From positions 32,499 through 96,498 of the forward strand of contig JAUSAW010000006.1 of the NCBI GenBank assembly GCA_030652335.1: a DNA stretch of 64,000 nucleotides. The letters are read 5' to 3'. This document shows positions 8,976 through 19,179 of this stretch, in pieces. The notes under the pieces were generated by a model, which worked only from the letters and a program-made list of their open reading frames with translations, was not told the origin of the DNA and made no database searches. The position numbers were made by a program, and so were the translations under genes. Source of the DNA: Gammaproteobacteria bacterium. GTDB taxonomy: Bacteria; Pseudomonadota; Gammaproteobacteria; Francisellales; CACEW01. Each line of letters opens with the position of its first letter. Within the stretch, counting starts at the first letter, position 1.

Positions 8976-9524
8976 TTAAAACAAGCCTAATTCTAATTTT
9001 GCGGCCTCGGACATTCGTTCAGAATCCCAAGGTGGATCAAACACAAGTACTACATCGACATCGCTAACATTGGGAACAGCACGTAGCTTATTTTCAACAT
9101 CTTGAGATAAAACTGGGCCCATTCCACAACCCGGAGCTGTGAGAGTCATTTGGACTCCAATATGATAGAAACCTCCCGGCTTGGGAGTGATAACTAGATC
9201 ATAAATCAACCCCAGGTCTACTATATTAACAGGAATTTCTGGATCATAACAAGTCTTTAATTGCTCCCATAGTAATTCCTCACTAAAGGCTTCATTTATA
9301 TTTGAAATTTTATCGACCGGCATTTGAATAGGTTGCTTCCCGATTGCATCGGCATCCTTTCCATCGATCCTGATAAGGTTACCGTTTACGTTTAAAGTAA
9401 AGCTACCGCCTAAGGCTTGGGTCACTAAAACTTCGGTTCCTGGCATGAGATTGACGACTTGGCCATAAGGGATTAAAGTGCCTTCAACCTCACGTTTTAC
9501 AATGGTTACATCTTTCATATTCAT
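8976..9524 (-). CDS. sufT: SUF maturation factor SufT (DUF59)
   Basis: SufT-type proteins assist Fe-S cluster maturation or transfer. The C-terminal half carries the MIP18/DUF59 domain, with DPEIPVNIVDLGLIYD and the TLTAPGCGMGP motif whose Cys is the likely functional residue. The N-terminal half is the extra domain seen in the roughly 180-residue SufT group. It is the last gene of the suf operon, its ATG overlapping the sufA stop by four bases. Confidence 0.88.
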   Translation of the reverse strand: MNMKDVTIVKREVEGTLIPYGQVVNLMPGTEVLVTQALGGSFTLNVNGNLIRIDGKDADAIGKQPIQMPVDKISNINEAFSEELLWEQLKTCYDPEIPVNIVDLGLIYDLVITPKPGGFYHIGVQMTLTAPGCGMGPVLSQDVENKLRAVPNVSDVDVVLVFDPPWDSERMSEAAKLELGLF

Positions 9525-9877
9525 ACGGAAAAACTCTCACCACAACCACATTTGCCTTGTTCATTGGGGTTAATAAAGACCACCTTAGACTGACCCAAAT
9601 TTTGATTAATATAATCTACCACCATGCCGTTTAAATAGGCTAAATTAGGTTGCTCGACGATAATTTTTAGATTGGAATCATTGGCAATATAAAGGTCGGT
9701 TTCTGTTATATGCTCGGCCAATTCCGTCACATATTTAAATCCCGAACAACCGGATTTTTTAACGGTAAATCGCAAGGCTACGGCCTCTGGATGCGATGTA
9801 AGATAGTCTTGAAAATGCGCAAGCGCCGCTGGAGTTAAGCGAATATCGACGGCATTAGGATTGAATTTTTCTAGCAT
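9521..9877 (-). CDS. sufA: A-type Fe-S carrier protein
   Basis: HesB/IscA-fold carrier that receives clusters from SufBCD and passes them to target proteins. The three conserved Cys are seen: one in KSGCSGFKYV and two in GKCGCGESFSV at the C-terminus. At 118 residues it is normal. ErpA or IscA would look similar; position within the operon favours the SufA role. The gene starts three bases after sufU. Confidence 0.85.
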   Translation of the reverse strand: MLEKFNPNAVDIRLTPAALAHFQDYLTSHPEAVALRFTVKKSGCSGFKYVTELAEHITETDLYIANDSNLKIIVEQPNLAYLNGMVVDYINQNLGQSKVVFINPNEQGKCGCGESFSV

Positions 9878-9880
9878 AGT

Positions 9881-10333
9881 CTACTCCGTGCTAACCAATG
9901 TAGTATCACCATCTAGCCCTGCTTGCAAAGTATGCCAGGCTAAAGTCGCGCATTTTACTCGGGCCGGATAATCTGATACGCCTTGCAATGCTCCCAATTT
10001 TCCCAAACTTTCTACTAAAGCCGGTTCGTGATTATGTTCTTTGACGACTTGATAGAAGCGGGTAAATAAATCGTGGGCAGCTTCAAGGGTCATGCCCTTG
10101 ATAGCTTGAGTCATTAAAGAGGCGGAAGCCATCGAAATCGCACAGCCTCTGCCTTCAAATTTTACATCCATAACCTGACCATTTTCAATCTGCAGATACA
10201 GAGTCAGCTCATCGCCGCATAAAGGATTATGGCCTATTTTAACGATAGTTGGATGCTCTAAGGCGCCGAAATTTCTGGGCTTGCGACCATGATCGACGAT
10301 TAGCTCTTGGTATAATTCGCGAATATCACTCAT
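9881..10333 (-). CDS. sufU: SufU-type scaffold / sulfur acceptor
   Basis: IscU-fold protein that takes sulfur from SufS. The conserved metal/sulfur ligands are visible: NPLCGDEL, the RGCAISMAS motif, and VKCATLAW near the C-terminus. The start is taken at ATG 10333 (MSDIRELYQELI), which overlaps the sufS stop by eight bases, in place of the longer frame to 10354. Use of sufU in a SufBCDS operon is common outside the enteric SufE arrangement. Confidence 0.9.
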   Translation of the reverse strand: MSDIRELYQELIVDHGRKPRNFGALEHPTIVKIGHNPLCGDELTLYLQIENGQVMDVKFEGRGCAISMASASLMTQAIKGMTLEAAHDLFTRFYQVVKEHNHEPALVESLGKLGALQGVSDYPARVKCATLAWHTLQAGLDGDTTLVSTE

Positions 10334-11555
10334 CAGAAAATAGCTCCTGAACATGATGCAAGGCCTTTACTAAGGCATCGACATCGGCAACGGTATTATA
10401 AAGCCCAAAGGATACTCTGGCAGTCGCGGCCACATTAAAAAATTGCATAACCGGCATAGCACAATGATGGCCGGCGCGAATAGCCACGCCACTATGATCG
10501 ACTATGCTGCCAATATCGTGAGGATGAATGCCTTCTAATATGAAGGAGATAACCGGCGCCTTATGCGCAGCCGTGCCGATAATTCTTAAGCCTTTAATGC
10601 CCGATAGGCTTTTAGTGGCATACTGTAATAATGTGGTTTCATAGGTCTTAATGTTATCTGGGCCTATATTTTGTATATAGCGTATCGCCGCTCCTAAGCC
10701 AATGACCCCGGCGATATTGGGCGTTCCTGCTTCAAATTTATAAGGTAACTCATTATATTCGGTATGCTCAAAGCTTACGCTTTTAATCATATCGCCCCCA
10801 CCTTGGTAAGGTGGCATGGTCTCTAAAATAGCCTGTTTAGCATATAACACACCGATTCCGGTAGGCCCATACATTTTATGTCCCGAAAAAGCGAAGAAGT
10901 CGCAATCTAAATCTTGTACATCGATAGATCCATGCACGATAGATTGTGCGCCATCGAGCAATACCGGCACATTATGAGCATGGGCCATTTTAATCATTTC
11001 TTTAGCAGGATTAATGGTCCCTAACGCATTAGAGGCATGTGTCATCGCTAATAATTTGGTCTTCGCATTAAATAAGCCGGGTAGGCTATCTAGCATAAGC
11101 TCGCCATGTTCATCCATCGGCAATACGCGAATAATAAGGCCTAATTGGTCTCTTAGTATTTGCCAGGGCACGATATTAGCATGGTGTTCCATGGCGGTTA
11201 AGATAATCTCATCGCCCGCTTTAAAATTAGCGCGGCCATAGCTTTGAGCGACTAAATTAATCGCCTCGGTAGTGCCTTTAACAAATACAATTTCGCGAGT
11301 GCTCTTGGCATTAATAAAGCCTTTAACCAGCTGACGTACCCCTTCAAAATGCGCGGTAGCCTTTTCACTTAAAACATAAACCCCGCGGTGCACATTCGCA
11401 TTTTCGGTTTCATAAAATTGCTGCATAGCTGCTAAGACTTGACGAGGTTTTTGAGTAGTCGAAGCGCTATCCAAATAGACCAAGGGTTTGCCATTCATAG
11501 TCTCGTTAAGTATGGGGAAGTCTTGCCGAATTTTTTCGCTATTCCACTGACTCAT
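10326..11555 (-). CDS. sufS: Cysteine desulfurase SufS
   Basis: PLP enzyme that removes sulfur from cysteine for cluster assembly (group II desulfurase). The PLP-lysine motif SGHKMYGPTGIG and the catalytic-Cys loop RAGHHCAMPVM are present in a 409-residue protein. Its ATG overlaps the end of sufD by four bases. It donates persulfide to the product of the next gene, sufU. Confidence 0.95.
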   Translation of the reverse strand: MSQWNSEKIRQDFPILNETMNGKPLVYLDSASTTQKPRQVLAAMQQFYETENANVHRGVYVLSEKATAHFEGVRQLVKGFINAKSTREIVFVKGTTEAINLVAQSYGRANFKAGDEIILTAMEHHANIVPWQILRDQLGLIIRVLPMDEHGELMLDSLPGLFNAKTKLLAMTHASNALGTINPAKEMIKMAHAHNVPVLLDGAQSIVHGSIDVQDLDCDFFAFSGHKMYGPTGIGVLYAKQAILETMPPYQGGGDMIKSVSFEHTEYNELPYKFEAGTPNIAGVIGLGAAIRYIQNIGPDNIKTYETTLLQYATKSLSGIKGLRIIGTAAHKAPVISFILEGIHPHDIGSIVDHSGVAIRAGHHCAMPVMQFFNVAATARVSFGLYNTVADVDALVKALHHVQELFSDE

Positions 11556-12862
11556 AATGGATCCTTTGCCGCAAACTGTGTCTGCATTTTAGTCTCAATA
11601 AGGCCCTGCATATACTGTTTTAGCTCAGTATTTTTAATCGATGCTAATAGTTCCAAAACGAAAGCCTGAGTTAACATAAGCTTAGCCTGGGGCAGATCGA
11701 TACCACGGCTCTGGAAGTAAAATAATGCCTGTTCATCGAGCTGGCCAACAGTCGCGCCATGACTACATTTTACATCATCGGAATATATTTCTAATTCTGG
11801 TTTAGTATCGATTTCGGCCGAGTTAGAGAGCAATAAATTATGGTTAGCTTGTCTGGCGTCAACCCCTTTAATTTTGGGATGCACCACTACTTTACCGTTA
11901 AATACACCATGGGATTTTTGATCAAAGACACCCTTATAGGTCTCACTACTATTAGTATGCGAGGCTAAATGGTCCACTCGGGTGTGGATATCGGTATGTG
12001 AGCTGCCCGTTAACATATAAATGCCATTCATCTCACATTCGGCCGCCGCCTCTAATAAGAAACTTTGTAAATCATAACGGCCTAAATACCCTCCTAAGGC
12101 CAAATTAAACAGTCGAGCCAGGCTGGCATGTTTTTGTTCGATATGTTGATTAGCGATATGAGAAAGTAGGGGGAAATCACGCTGTATACCGATAAAATCC
12201 AGCTTGGCATCGTGACCGAGGTAAATTTGACTGACGGAATTAACCAGCACATGCAGGCGGCTCTGGCTTTGTGGATCTTCGATAACCGTTAATTCGCTAT
12301 AAGCACCCATTTCAATAATATTACGATAATGAGTCGCTACAGGCTCACGGTATTCGCTATGCATATACACGATGTGCAGAGGCTTATCGACCGAGCAATT
12401 AGCCGGCACTTTAATCCAGATACCATCGCTCATTAGGGCTTGGTTTAAAATAGCCATGGGGTGATCATAGAAAGAGATATGTTGCAGCTGAGTGATCACA
12501 TCCTGGGAATGCTGCTTCCAGGCCTCGCGCAGGCTCATTATTTCAATTTTACCGGGCAAGTGGCTAAGTTCGGAGCAATATTCCCCATCCACCATGACCG
12601 CCTGGTAGGTATGGGGGCAAGCTTCAAACTTAGGCAGCTTAAGTGGCTTCTTGGCTATCGCTTTAAATTGATAATGCTTAAGTAGCCTGCTTAAATCGGT
12701 GTATTTCCATTGTTCCCAGTTACGGGTAGGCCAGCCTAATTTGGTGAAACTCTGCCAAGCCTCAGTGCGCAGACTATTAATCTCCACCTGAGATTCGCCA
12801 AATAATTTGGTGTCAGGTCGGGTAATCGTTGCTATATGGTCATCCATTAATCGTTCTTGCAT
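11552..12862 (-). CDS. sufD: Fe-S assembly scaffold protein SufD
   Basis: SufD pairs with SufB and SufC in the SufBC2D scaffold. The C-terminal half shows the SufB/SufD beta-helix pattern (GVFDQKSHGVFNGKVVVHPKIKG split by conserved Gly, then DARQANHNLLLS and the SHGATVGQLDEQALFYFQSRG region). The start at ATG 12862 overlies no upstream gene; a TTG at 12880 would overlap sufC. The N-terminal part is variable, as usual for SufD. Confidence 0.93.
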   Translation of the reverse strand: MQERLMDDHIATITRPDTKLFGESQVEINSLRTEAWQSFTKLGWPTRNWEQWKYTDLSRLLKHYQFKAIAKKPLKLPKFEACPHTYQAVMVDGEYCSELSHLPGKIEIMSLREAWKQHSQDVITQLQHISFYDHPMAILNQALMSDGIWIKVPANCSVDKPLHIVYMHSEYREPVATHYRNIIEMGAYSELTVIEDPQSQSRLHVLVNSVSQIYLGHDAKLDFIGIQRDFPLLSHIANQHIEQKHASLARLFNLALGGYLGRYDLQSFLLEAAAECEMNGIYMLTGSSHTDIHTRVDHLASHTNSSETYKGVFDQKSHGVFNGKVVVHPKIKGVDARQANHNLLLSNSAEIDTKPELEIYSDDVKCSHGATVGQLDEQALFYFQSRGIDLPQAKLMLTQAFVLELLASIKNTELKQYMQGLIETKMQTQFAAKDPL

Positions 12863-12867
12863 AGTAT

Positions 12868-13608
12868 TTACTCTAACCAACTATAACCTTTTTGTTCCAA
12901 TTCCAAAGCCAGCTCTTTGCCACCGGATTTGACGATTTTACCCTGTGACAATACATGCACATAATCGGGGACGATGTAATTGAGTAAACGTTGATAGTGA
13001 GTAATGACGATAAAACCACGTTTGCCATCGCGTAAATGATTTACGCCTTCTGAGACCATTTGCAACGCGTCAATATCAAGGCCTGAATCGGTTTCATCTA
13101 AGATCGCTAATTTAGGCTCCAGCAATAGCATTTGCAGGACTTCATTGCGCTTTTTCTCACCACCGGAAAAGCCTTCATTGACGGCACGGCTTAGGAATTT
13201 TTCATCCATATGCACCAACTTCATTTTGGCTTTAATTAAACTCAAAAAGTCCACCGCATCCACAGGATCTTTGCCCTGTTGTTTCAACAGGGTGTTAAAA
13301 GCCGCCCGTAAAAAATACACGTTATTCACGCCGGGAATCTCCAGCGGATATTGGAAGGCTAAAAATAAACCAGCCAAGGCGCGCTGTTGAGGCTCAAGGC
13401 TTAATAAATCTTGGCCATCAAACTTAATGGAACCACAAGTCACTTCATAGCCAGGTTTACCGGCCAATACATTCCCCAAGGTGCTTTTGCCTGAGCCATT
13501 TGGACCCATAATGGCATGCATCTCACCGGCTTTAATCTGTAGGTTAACGCCTTTTAAAATTTCTTTGCCGTTTACGCTGGCATGTAAGTTTTCAATCTCT
13601 AACAACAT
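12868..13608 (-). CDS. sufC: Fe-S assembly ATPase SufC
   Basis: ABC-type ATPase of the SufBC2D complex. Walker A GPNGSGKSTLG, the SufC-style signature FSGGEKKRNEVLQM and Walker B LAILDETDSGLD are all present in 246 residues, a typical length. It lies 21 bases after sufB and 5 bases before sufD. Confidence 0.97.
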   Translation of the reverse strand: MLLEIENLHASVNGKEILKGVNLQIKAGEMHAIMGPNGSGKSTLGNVLAGKPGYEVTCGSIKFDGQDLLSLEPQQRALAGLFLAFQYPLEIPGVNNVYFLRAAFNTLLKQQGKDPVDAVDFLSLIKAKMKLVHMDEKFLSRAVNEGFSGGEKKRNEVLQMLLLEPKLAILDETDSGLDIDALQMVSEGVNHLRDGKRGFIVITHYQRLLNYIVPDYVHVLSQGKIVKSGGKELALELEQKGYSWLE

Positions 13609-13629
13609 AGTCGCTCTCTTTTCATAATC

Positions 13630-15066
13630 CTAACCTACGGCCCCTTCTAGGCTTACTTCCATTAGCTTTTGAGCCTCTACGGCAAATTCTAATGGCAACT
13701 GTTTAAACACTTCCTTACAAAATCCATTAACTATCATCGCGATGGCATCTTCTTCGCTTAAGCCTCGCTGCAGACAATAGAATAATTGTTCATCCGAAAT
13801 CTTAGAAGTGGTCGCCTCATGTTCGATCTGGGCGGTTTTATTTTTTACTTCGATATAGGGGAAAGTATGAGCGCCACATTGATGACCGATAAGTAAGGAA
13901 TCACACTGGGTATAATTTCGAGCATTAGAAGCCATCGGGGTAATTCTAACCAACCCGCGATAAGCATTTTGCCCTTTAGCCGCCGAAATTCCTTTGGAAA
14001 TAATGGTACTCTTAGTATTTTTTCCGATATGGATCATCTTAGTACCAGTATCGGCCTGCTGGTGTTTATTGGTTAGCGCTACCGAGTAAAATTCACCGAC
14101 GCTATCATCGCCTTGCAGCACCACGCTTGGGTATTTCCAGGTAATGGCCGAACCTGTTTCGACCTGGGTCCAGGAAATTTTGGAGCGAGCGCCTTTGCAT
14201 AGGCCACGTTTTGTTACAAAGTTAAAGATTCCGCCTTTACCGTTTTCATCGCCGGGATACCAGTTTTGCACGGTGGAATATTTAATCTGGGCATCCTCTA
14301 AGGCAACTAGTTCCACTACCGCAGCATGTAATTGGTTCTCATCGCGCATAGGCGCGGTACACCCTTCAAGATAGCTTACAAAGCTGCCTGCATCGGCCAC
14401 AATCAAGGTGCGCTCAAACTGTCCGGTGTTGGCGGCGTTAATTCTAAAATAGGTCGATAATTCCATAGGACAACGCACGCCTTTTGGAATATACACGAAG
14501 GAGCCATCACTAAAAACGGCCGAGTTTAAAGCGGCATAATAATTATCGCTCTGGGGCACTACGCTGCCTAAATACTGCTTAATCAGCTCAGGGTACTTTT
14601 GCACGGCCTCTGAAAATGAACAGAATATTACGCCGGCTTCGCCTAGTTTTTCTTTAAAAGTAGTCCCAACCGATACGCTATCGAATACGGCATCAACGGC
14701 AACTCCGGCTAACCATTCGCGCTCATGCAAGGGGATACCGAGTTTTTCATAAGTCTCCAATAACTTGGGATCGACATCGGCTAGGCTTTTTGGGGCGTCT
14801 TTTAGGGATTTAGGCGCTGAATAATAACTGATGGATTGATAATCGATAGGCTCATAGTGCAAGTGCTGCCAGGTTGGTGGCTTCATTTCAAGCCAGGCGC
14901 GATAAGCCTTTAAACGCCACTCTAAAAGAAATTCCGGCTCATTTTTCTTGGCCGAAATCTGACGAACCACATCTTCGCTTAAGCCAGGGGCTAAACTTTC
15001 CGATTCAATATTAGTGACAAAACCATGCTGATATTCTCTATTGACTACATTATCTAATTCTTTCAT
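13630..15066 (-). CDS. sufB: Fe-S assembly scaffold protein SufB
   Basis: Main scaffold subunit on which the nascent cluster is built. The 478-residue product has the long N-terminal helical region and the conserved core ([18 protein letters not shown], then [14 protein letters not shown] and the [17 protein letters not shown] region with Cys residues). It is the first structural gene after the Rrf2 regulator, whose stop its start overlaps by four bases. Confidence 0.97.
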   Translation of the reverse strand: MKELDNVVNREYQHGFVTNIESESLAPGLSEDVVRQISAKKNEPEFLLEWRLKAYRAWLEMKPPTWQHLHYEPIDYQSISYYSAPKSLKDAPKSLADVDPKLLETYEKLGIPLHEREWLAGVAVDAVFDSVSVGTTFKEKLGEAGVIFCSFSEAVQKYPELIKQYLGSVVPQSDNYYAALNSAVFSDGSFVYIPKGVRCPMELSTYFRINAANTGQFERTLIVADAGSFVSYLEGCTAPMRDENQLHAAVVELVALEDAQIKYSTVQNWYPGDENGKGGIFNFVTKRGLCKGARSKISWTQVETGSAITWKYPSVVLQGDDSVGEFYSVALTNKHQQADTGTKMIHIGKNTKSTIISKGISAAKGQNAYRGLVRITPMASNARNYTQCDSLLIGHQCGAHTFPYIEVKNKTAQIEHEATTSKISDEQLFYCLQRGLSEEDAIAMIVNGFCKEVFKQLPLEFAVEAQKLMEVSLEGAVG

Positions 15067-15485
15067 TTCATCACCTTATCCGTTACTAGGCTCTGACTCA
15101 TTTGTAGTAGGCTAACATTGCTTAGCGCCTCTCTTACTACTTGGTTAATGACATGCCAGTTATCTTTATTTACACACAGCGTCGAAATAGCACATTTTCC
15201 TGTGGGTAGAGAGCATTCTGTTAAGGCTAGAGGCCCATCGATGGCTTCGACTATAGTGGCTAAGCTGATTTCATCCGCTGGCATGGAGAGCTGATAACCG
15301 CCATTGGTACCCCTTTCAGAGACGAGAAGACCCGCTTTAAGCAATTGCTTTAATAGTTTACGCACGGTAGGTAAATGAATAGCGGTGTTTTGAGCAATTT
15401 CCGTACCACTTACGCCCCTATCGAGTACGGCCATATCGCGCATAATAACCGTGGCATAATCTGCGAGCCTGCTGATTCTTAACAT
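15063..15485 (-). CDS. Rrf2-family SUF system regulator
   Basis: Helix-turn-helix regulator of the IscR/Rrf2 family at the head of the suf operon, probably repressing it when cluster supply is sufficient. The winged HTH occupies about residues 10-65 ([25 protein letters not shown] split by helix turn). Three Cys in [15 protein letters not shown], spaced much as in IscR, would bind an Fe-S cluster. A 10-bp palindrome TAGTATACTA sits right against the start codon (15485-15494), a candidate site for autoregulation. No good ribosome binding site is visible. Confidence 0.9.
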   Translation of the reverse strand: MLRISRLADYATVIMRDMAVLDRGVSGTEIAQNTAIHLPTVRKLLKQLLKAGLLVSERGTNGGYQLSMPADEISLATIVEAIDGPLALTECSLPTGKCAISTLCVNKDNWHVINQVVREALSNVSLLQMSQSLVTDKVMK

Positions 15486-15604
15486 AGTATACTAATCTAG
15501 TACCAATTTAAAGTGAGGCTACTTTAAGAAAATAGTGCTTGTATGTCAATAGCCGCTTTGACTATATGGCCAAAGATACGGGGAGTTTCATTATCGGAAA
15601 GCAA

Positions 15605-16702
15605 TTAATGGCCGTTAGGTCGGGAATTGCTGCCCCAGGTCCAATGCTTATTGGCAAAGTAATTCCACAGAGTGGCTATAGCGATACCGGCAATCTGACC
15701 TAGTAACTCATGCCAATTCATCAGCAAAAAGACTTGTAAAGTAAGCGCCGTTATCCCAATCCCGATCATGGATACAGCAAAGTATTGTGAAAATCGTTTT
15801 AACTGCTGGCGCTTGCCATCGAGGCCACATTCTTTCCAGGTAACTAAATCGTTCCATAAAAAGTTATTTAGCATGGTCAGGCTGGAAGAAAATACCGAAG
15901 CGACTATGGGATGAAAATCACATTTATAAAAGAACAGGCTAAATAGGCTTAAGTTTACGATAACTCCAAGCCCACCTATCAAACAAAATAAATAGAAACG
16001 CCTATCGTGTGGTGAGCTCCAGACTAATTTGGCGATATGTCTTAAATAGTTCCATTGTTCTTTCATGCTCATCTTGGATTCGCCGGCATCGCGATCGACA
16101 AACTCATAGGGAACTTCGCTAACCGTACTGTAATGACCTTTAATGAGCACTTCCATTAAGATTTTCCAGCCAATAGGGTCAAGCTTTACATTTTCGATAA
16201 CCTTACGATTTAAGCCAAAATAACCACCGGTACAATCCGAAATTTTGCGCAGCTTTTTTAAGGCTAACTGGCCTATCACCCTAGCTGTCCATGACACTAA
16301 TTTACGAAATGCACTTAAGCCGCCATCGGAGCCGCCTTGAATAAAACGACTAGGAATAACGACCTCATTTCCGGCTTGAAGCTTTTCTATCATAGCGGGC
16401 AATAATTCAGGAGGGTGCTGCAAGTCTGCATCCATCACTATCAAATACTGGCCTTTGGCCCGAGTAAAGCCTTCGACAACTGCCGTACCTAAGCCACGAC
16501 CTACTTCGCGATGGATATAATGAACTTCCGAGTTTTCTTGGGCTAATTTTTCTAAAATTTGCGGAGTATTATCTTTGCTATCATCGATAAACCAGATTTC
16601 AAATGAAATGGGTATACTGACCAATGCCGCTTTAATCCTACGAGTAATAGTGTGAACATTTTCTCGCTCATTAAACGTGGGAATGATTATGCTAAAGTCC
16701 AT
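15605..16702 (-). CDS. GT2 polyprenyl-phosphate glycosyltransferase with GtrA domain
   Basis: The N-terminal 230 residues are a GT-A fold family 2 glycosyltransferase of the dolichol-phosphate mannosyltransferase type (SIIIPTFNERENV, then VMDADLQHPPE with the DxD-like site, and the DRDAGESKMS loop). The C-terminal 130 residues contain four hydrophobic segments matching GtrA, a flippase-like membrane domain. The fusion probably charges a lipid carrier with a sugar and helps move it across the inner membrane. It diverges from a GT-C type membrane gene that could use the product. Confidence 0.85.
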   Translation of the reverse strand: MDFSIIIPTFNERENVHTITRRIKAALVSIPISFEIWFIDDSKDNTPQILEKLAQENSEVHYIHREVGRGLGTAVVEGFTRAKGQYLIVMDADLQHPPELLPAMIEKLQAGNEVVIPSRFIQGGSDGGLSAFRKLVSWTARVIGQLALKKLRKISDCTGGYFGLNRKVIENVKLDPIGWKILMEVLIKGHYSTVSEVPYEFVDRDAGESKMSMKEQWNYLRHIAKLVWSSPHDRRFYLFCLIGGLGVIVNLSLFSLFFYKCDFHPIVASVFSSSLTMLNNFLWNDLVTWKECGLDGKRQQLKRFSQYFAVSMIGIGITALTLQVFLLMNWHELLGQIAGIAIATLWNYFANKHWTWGSNSRPNGH

Positions 16703-16773
16703 GGTAATTACTTATATGATTTCTGCTGTGTGATACTATAGCGCATTATTTAAGGCTTATGGAGCGACTTGCT

Positions 16774-18342
16774 ATGATTTATGGAAAAAATAATTTTTTA
16801 CCAGGGCCCAATCTTAGCAAAAAAGATTGGCTAGCCATCGGTTTTATTATTCTGGCCTCTTATTTATTTGCGTTAATCTGTTCGTCGCCGCTTGTTGAAA
16901 TAACAGGGGGAGATAGGGAAATATTCCGTTATGCAGGAATGCTCCTATCTAAGAGCTATATGCCTTATGTTGACGTATTCGACAATAAACCTCCCTTAAT
17001 TTACTTTGCAGCTTATGGCGGAGGGTGGTGGCATCTTTGGTTAGTCAATAATACCGCCATCACTCTATCTGCCGTGGTTTTTTATATTTTTATAAAGAAG
17101 CAAGGGCTTAAAGCAGCTTTAGCAACAAGCTTTGTTTATATTCTTTTATTGCGCGTACTATCCATTAATCTTGGCGGCGGTTTTACTTATGAGCTTTCAG
17201 CCTCTTTTAGTATGATAACGGCTTGTTTAGCACTATGTAAAAAACCTCCTTATTTTAGCCTGGGTATACTATGCGCCGCTATTTTATTTGCTCAGGTCAA
17301 TGACGTGCTTGGAGTGATTCCCCTTATCGCTTATGCTGTTTTTGCGCCCATTATTATATCGCCCCATAGGCGCTTACTTACCTTTATAAAGTCTTCCGGC
17401 AAACTTTTAGTGGGATTCTGTGCATTTACTAGCCTGATTGTTGGGTTTTTCGCCTATCATCATGCCTTGCATGCTTTTATTTATAATGCATTTACCATAA
17501 ATTTTGAGTTATATATTCCCCACCATAGCATTAAAGTCGCTATTTCTAATTTATTAACGATACTTAAATTTAATGCAGAAGGGCCCTTTATAGCCATCTT
17601 AATATTTGCTAATTTAAGCTTTCTTTTGGCTAAAAAAATGAATCCCCGTTTAACACTATGGACATTACTCTTTTTAGCTAGCTTAGTGTTTGATATTATC
17701 GATGTCTCAATCTCAGGGCTTGCTAATCCCATATATTTTATAACTCTTCAGGTTTATCTCAGTTTTTATTTATTAATTTTGCTTAATCATTTTTATGATT
17801 CGCTTCCCGAAAAATGGGTTAAAAATCTTATAATCATTTTTATAATGAGTTTTTTTACTTATTTTCTACACAGCACTCGTCATCACACAGCAAGAATCCT
17901 GCATTTTTTAAATACTAAACCCCATGTACCTTATTATAAAACTCTACTAAACCCCTATGAAAACTTGGTGAGCGATGTTAGAAATCAAGATGGGCAGCTC
18001 TATATCTATCAAAACTATTGGTTTCCCGCCGGGCTTTATATGGAACTCAATGTTAAGGCGCCAACTCGATGGACAAACTTTCTTTTCTGGAGCTACCCTT
18101 CATTCGATCAAAATAACGCTCTGTTCTTTTCCATTATCACTGATATTAATTCTTACCATACCAAATACATTATGGATTTTTCCCTTTCGACTCCATTCCG
18201 ACGCTTTAGAAAAGCTGACAATGAGGCGTGGCAGACCATGCTGAATCAGCATTATCAAAAGGCTAAGCCTCTTTATTGTACGATAGAGGAAGGTGCTCAC
18301 TTTAATGGACTATGTGGCTGGTTATATGTTCGCAAGAATTAA
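16774..18342 (+). CDS. Polytopic GT-C type membrane glycosyltransferase-like protein
   Basis: About 522 residues with roughly ten transmembrane segments. The first periplasmic loop carries an acidic residue (GGDRE) and the later KPPLIYF motif, the pattern of PMT/ArnT-like (GT39-type) lipid-linked sugar transferases. The acceptor is unknown. ATG 16774 is preferred because GGAG lies 9 bases upstream; ATG 16759 is in the same frame. It is divergent from the GT2-GtrA gene, 71 bases away, suggesting a shared cell-surface glycan pathway. Confidence 0.7.
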   Translation: MIYGKNNFLPGPNLSKKDWLAIGFIILASYLFALICSSPLVEITGGDREIFRYAGMLLSKSYMPYVDVFDNKPPLIYFAAYGGGWWHLWLVNNTAITLSAVVFYIFIKKQGLKAALATSFVYILLLRVLSINLGGGFTYELSASFSMITACLALCKKPPYFSLGILCAAILFAQVNDVLGVIPLIAYAVFAPIIISPHRRLLTFIKSSGKLLVGFCAFTSLIVGFFAYHHALHAFIYNAFTINFELYIPHHSIKVAISNLLTILKFNAEGPFIAILIFANLSFLLAKKMNPRLTLWTLLFLASLVFDIIDVSISGLANPIYFITLQVYLSFYLLILLNHFYDSLPEKWVKNLIIIFIMSFFTYFLHSTRHHTARILHFLNTKPHVPYYKTLLNPYENLVSDVRNQDGQLYIYQNYWFPAGLYMELNVKAPTRWTNFLFWSYPSFDQNNALFFSIITDINSYHTKYIMDFSLSTPFRRFRKADNEAWQTMLNQHYQKAKPLYCTIEEGAHFNGLCGWLYVRKN

Positions 18343-18575
18343 GCAATGGCCAATTTAATCGTCGGATCTGCTGTTAATTTTTTTAAGAGGTCGAAATCTT
18401 TAACCTGATCGCAATAGGGATGAATCTATTGATCTATGACGCTAACGATAGCAAAGGAGCCAAATAGTTCTCGAAGAAAATTAAAAATATACTCCCAACT
18501 AGCCTGACTGGATAAAGAGCTAGTGCTCGTAGCCGAACCAGTCAAGCCAGGAATAGTTAGTGGAGCATTTGTCAT
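18339..18575 (-). pseudogene. Possible broken small gene after dps
   Basis: A minus-strand frame starts at ATG 18575, six bases after the dps stop, and runs 79 codons with one internal TAG at 18428-18426. The part after the TAG (HPYCDQVKDFDLLKKLTADP) looks protein-like, so this may be a gene with an amber mutation, or only a 49-residue protein. No ribosome binding site is evident and no family is recognised. It covers nearly all of the 239-base gap between the GT-C and dps genes. Confidence 0.3.
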
Positions 18576-18582
18576 GACAAAT
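18567..18582. repeat. Dispersed palindrome, perfect copy
   Basis: ATTTGTCATGACAAAT, a perfect 16-bp palindrome that touches the dps stop codon. Confidence 0.7.
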
Positions 18583-19049
18583 TATTGGATCAAGCTTCGT
18601 AGCATCCAAGCTGTTTTTTCATGGGACTTCATTCGAATAGTCGCTAAATCAGCGGTACCATCATCGCCACCCGCATCGGCTACTTTAAAGAGTTCACGGG
18701 CATTTCGCGCACAGGCTTCATGACCTTCGACCAGAATTTTAACCATTTTATCCCAAGCAGGAATGTCAGTTTCTTCTTTAATGGTGGCTAATTTATGGAA
18801 TTGGGCGGTAGTACCGGGGGCTTTAACGCCGAGTGCACGAATTCTTTCGGCAATCTCATCGACCGCCAGCCAAATTTCGTTGTATTGCTCTTCAAACATT
18901 TGATGCAGGCTTCTAAAATGTGGGCCTGTAACATTCCAGTGAAAATTATGTGTCATAAGATAAAGCAGGTAAGTGTCCGCTAAAAAATGGCTAAGGCCAT
19001 CGCTAATGCTTTTACGATGCTTTTCGTCGATACCGATATTAACATTCAT
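18582..19049 (-). CDS. dps: Dps-family ferritin-like DNA protection protein
   Basis: Forms a dodecamer that oxidises and stores iron and shields DNA from peroxide. The ferroxidase-site residues lie in MTHNFHWNVTGPHF and in HQMFEEQYNEIWLAVDEIAER, as in Dps. The start at 19049 (MNVNIGID) follows AAGGAG by six bases; the in-frame ATG at 19073 is upstream of that site and less likely. The length, 155 residues, is normal. Confidence 0.93.
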   Translation of the reverse strand: MNVNIGIDEKHRKSISDGLSHFLADTYLLYLMTHNFHWNVTGPHFRSLHQMFEEQYNEIWLAVDEIAERIRALGVKAPGTTAQFHKLATIKEETDIPAWDKMVKILVEGHEACARNARELFKVADAGGDDGTADLATIRMKSHEKTAWMLRSLIQ

Positions 19050-19179
19050 ACTAATCTCCTTGGTAAAGTTCACTACATTAGTTTTAGCACATAAAATCGA
19101 CTTTTGAATTAAATATGCGCTAACACTTAACCTTACCTCTTCTGAGAAGATTTATCGAGAGGCGTATTCTGTTAATAAT

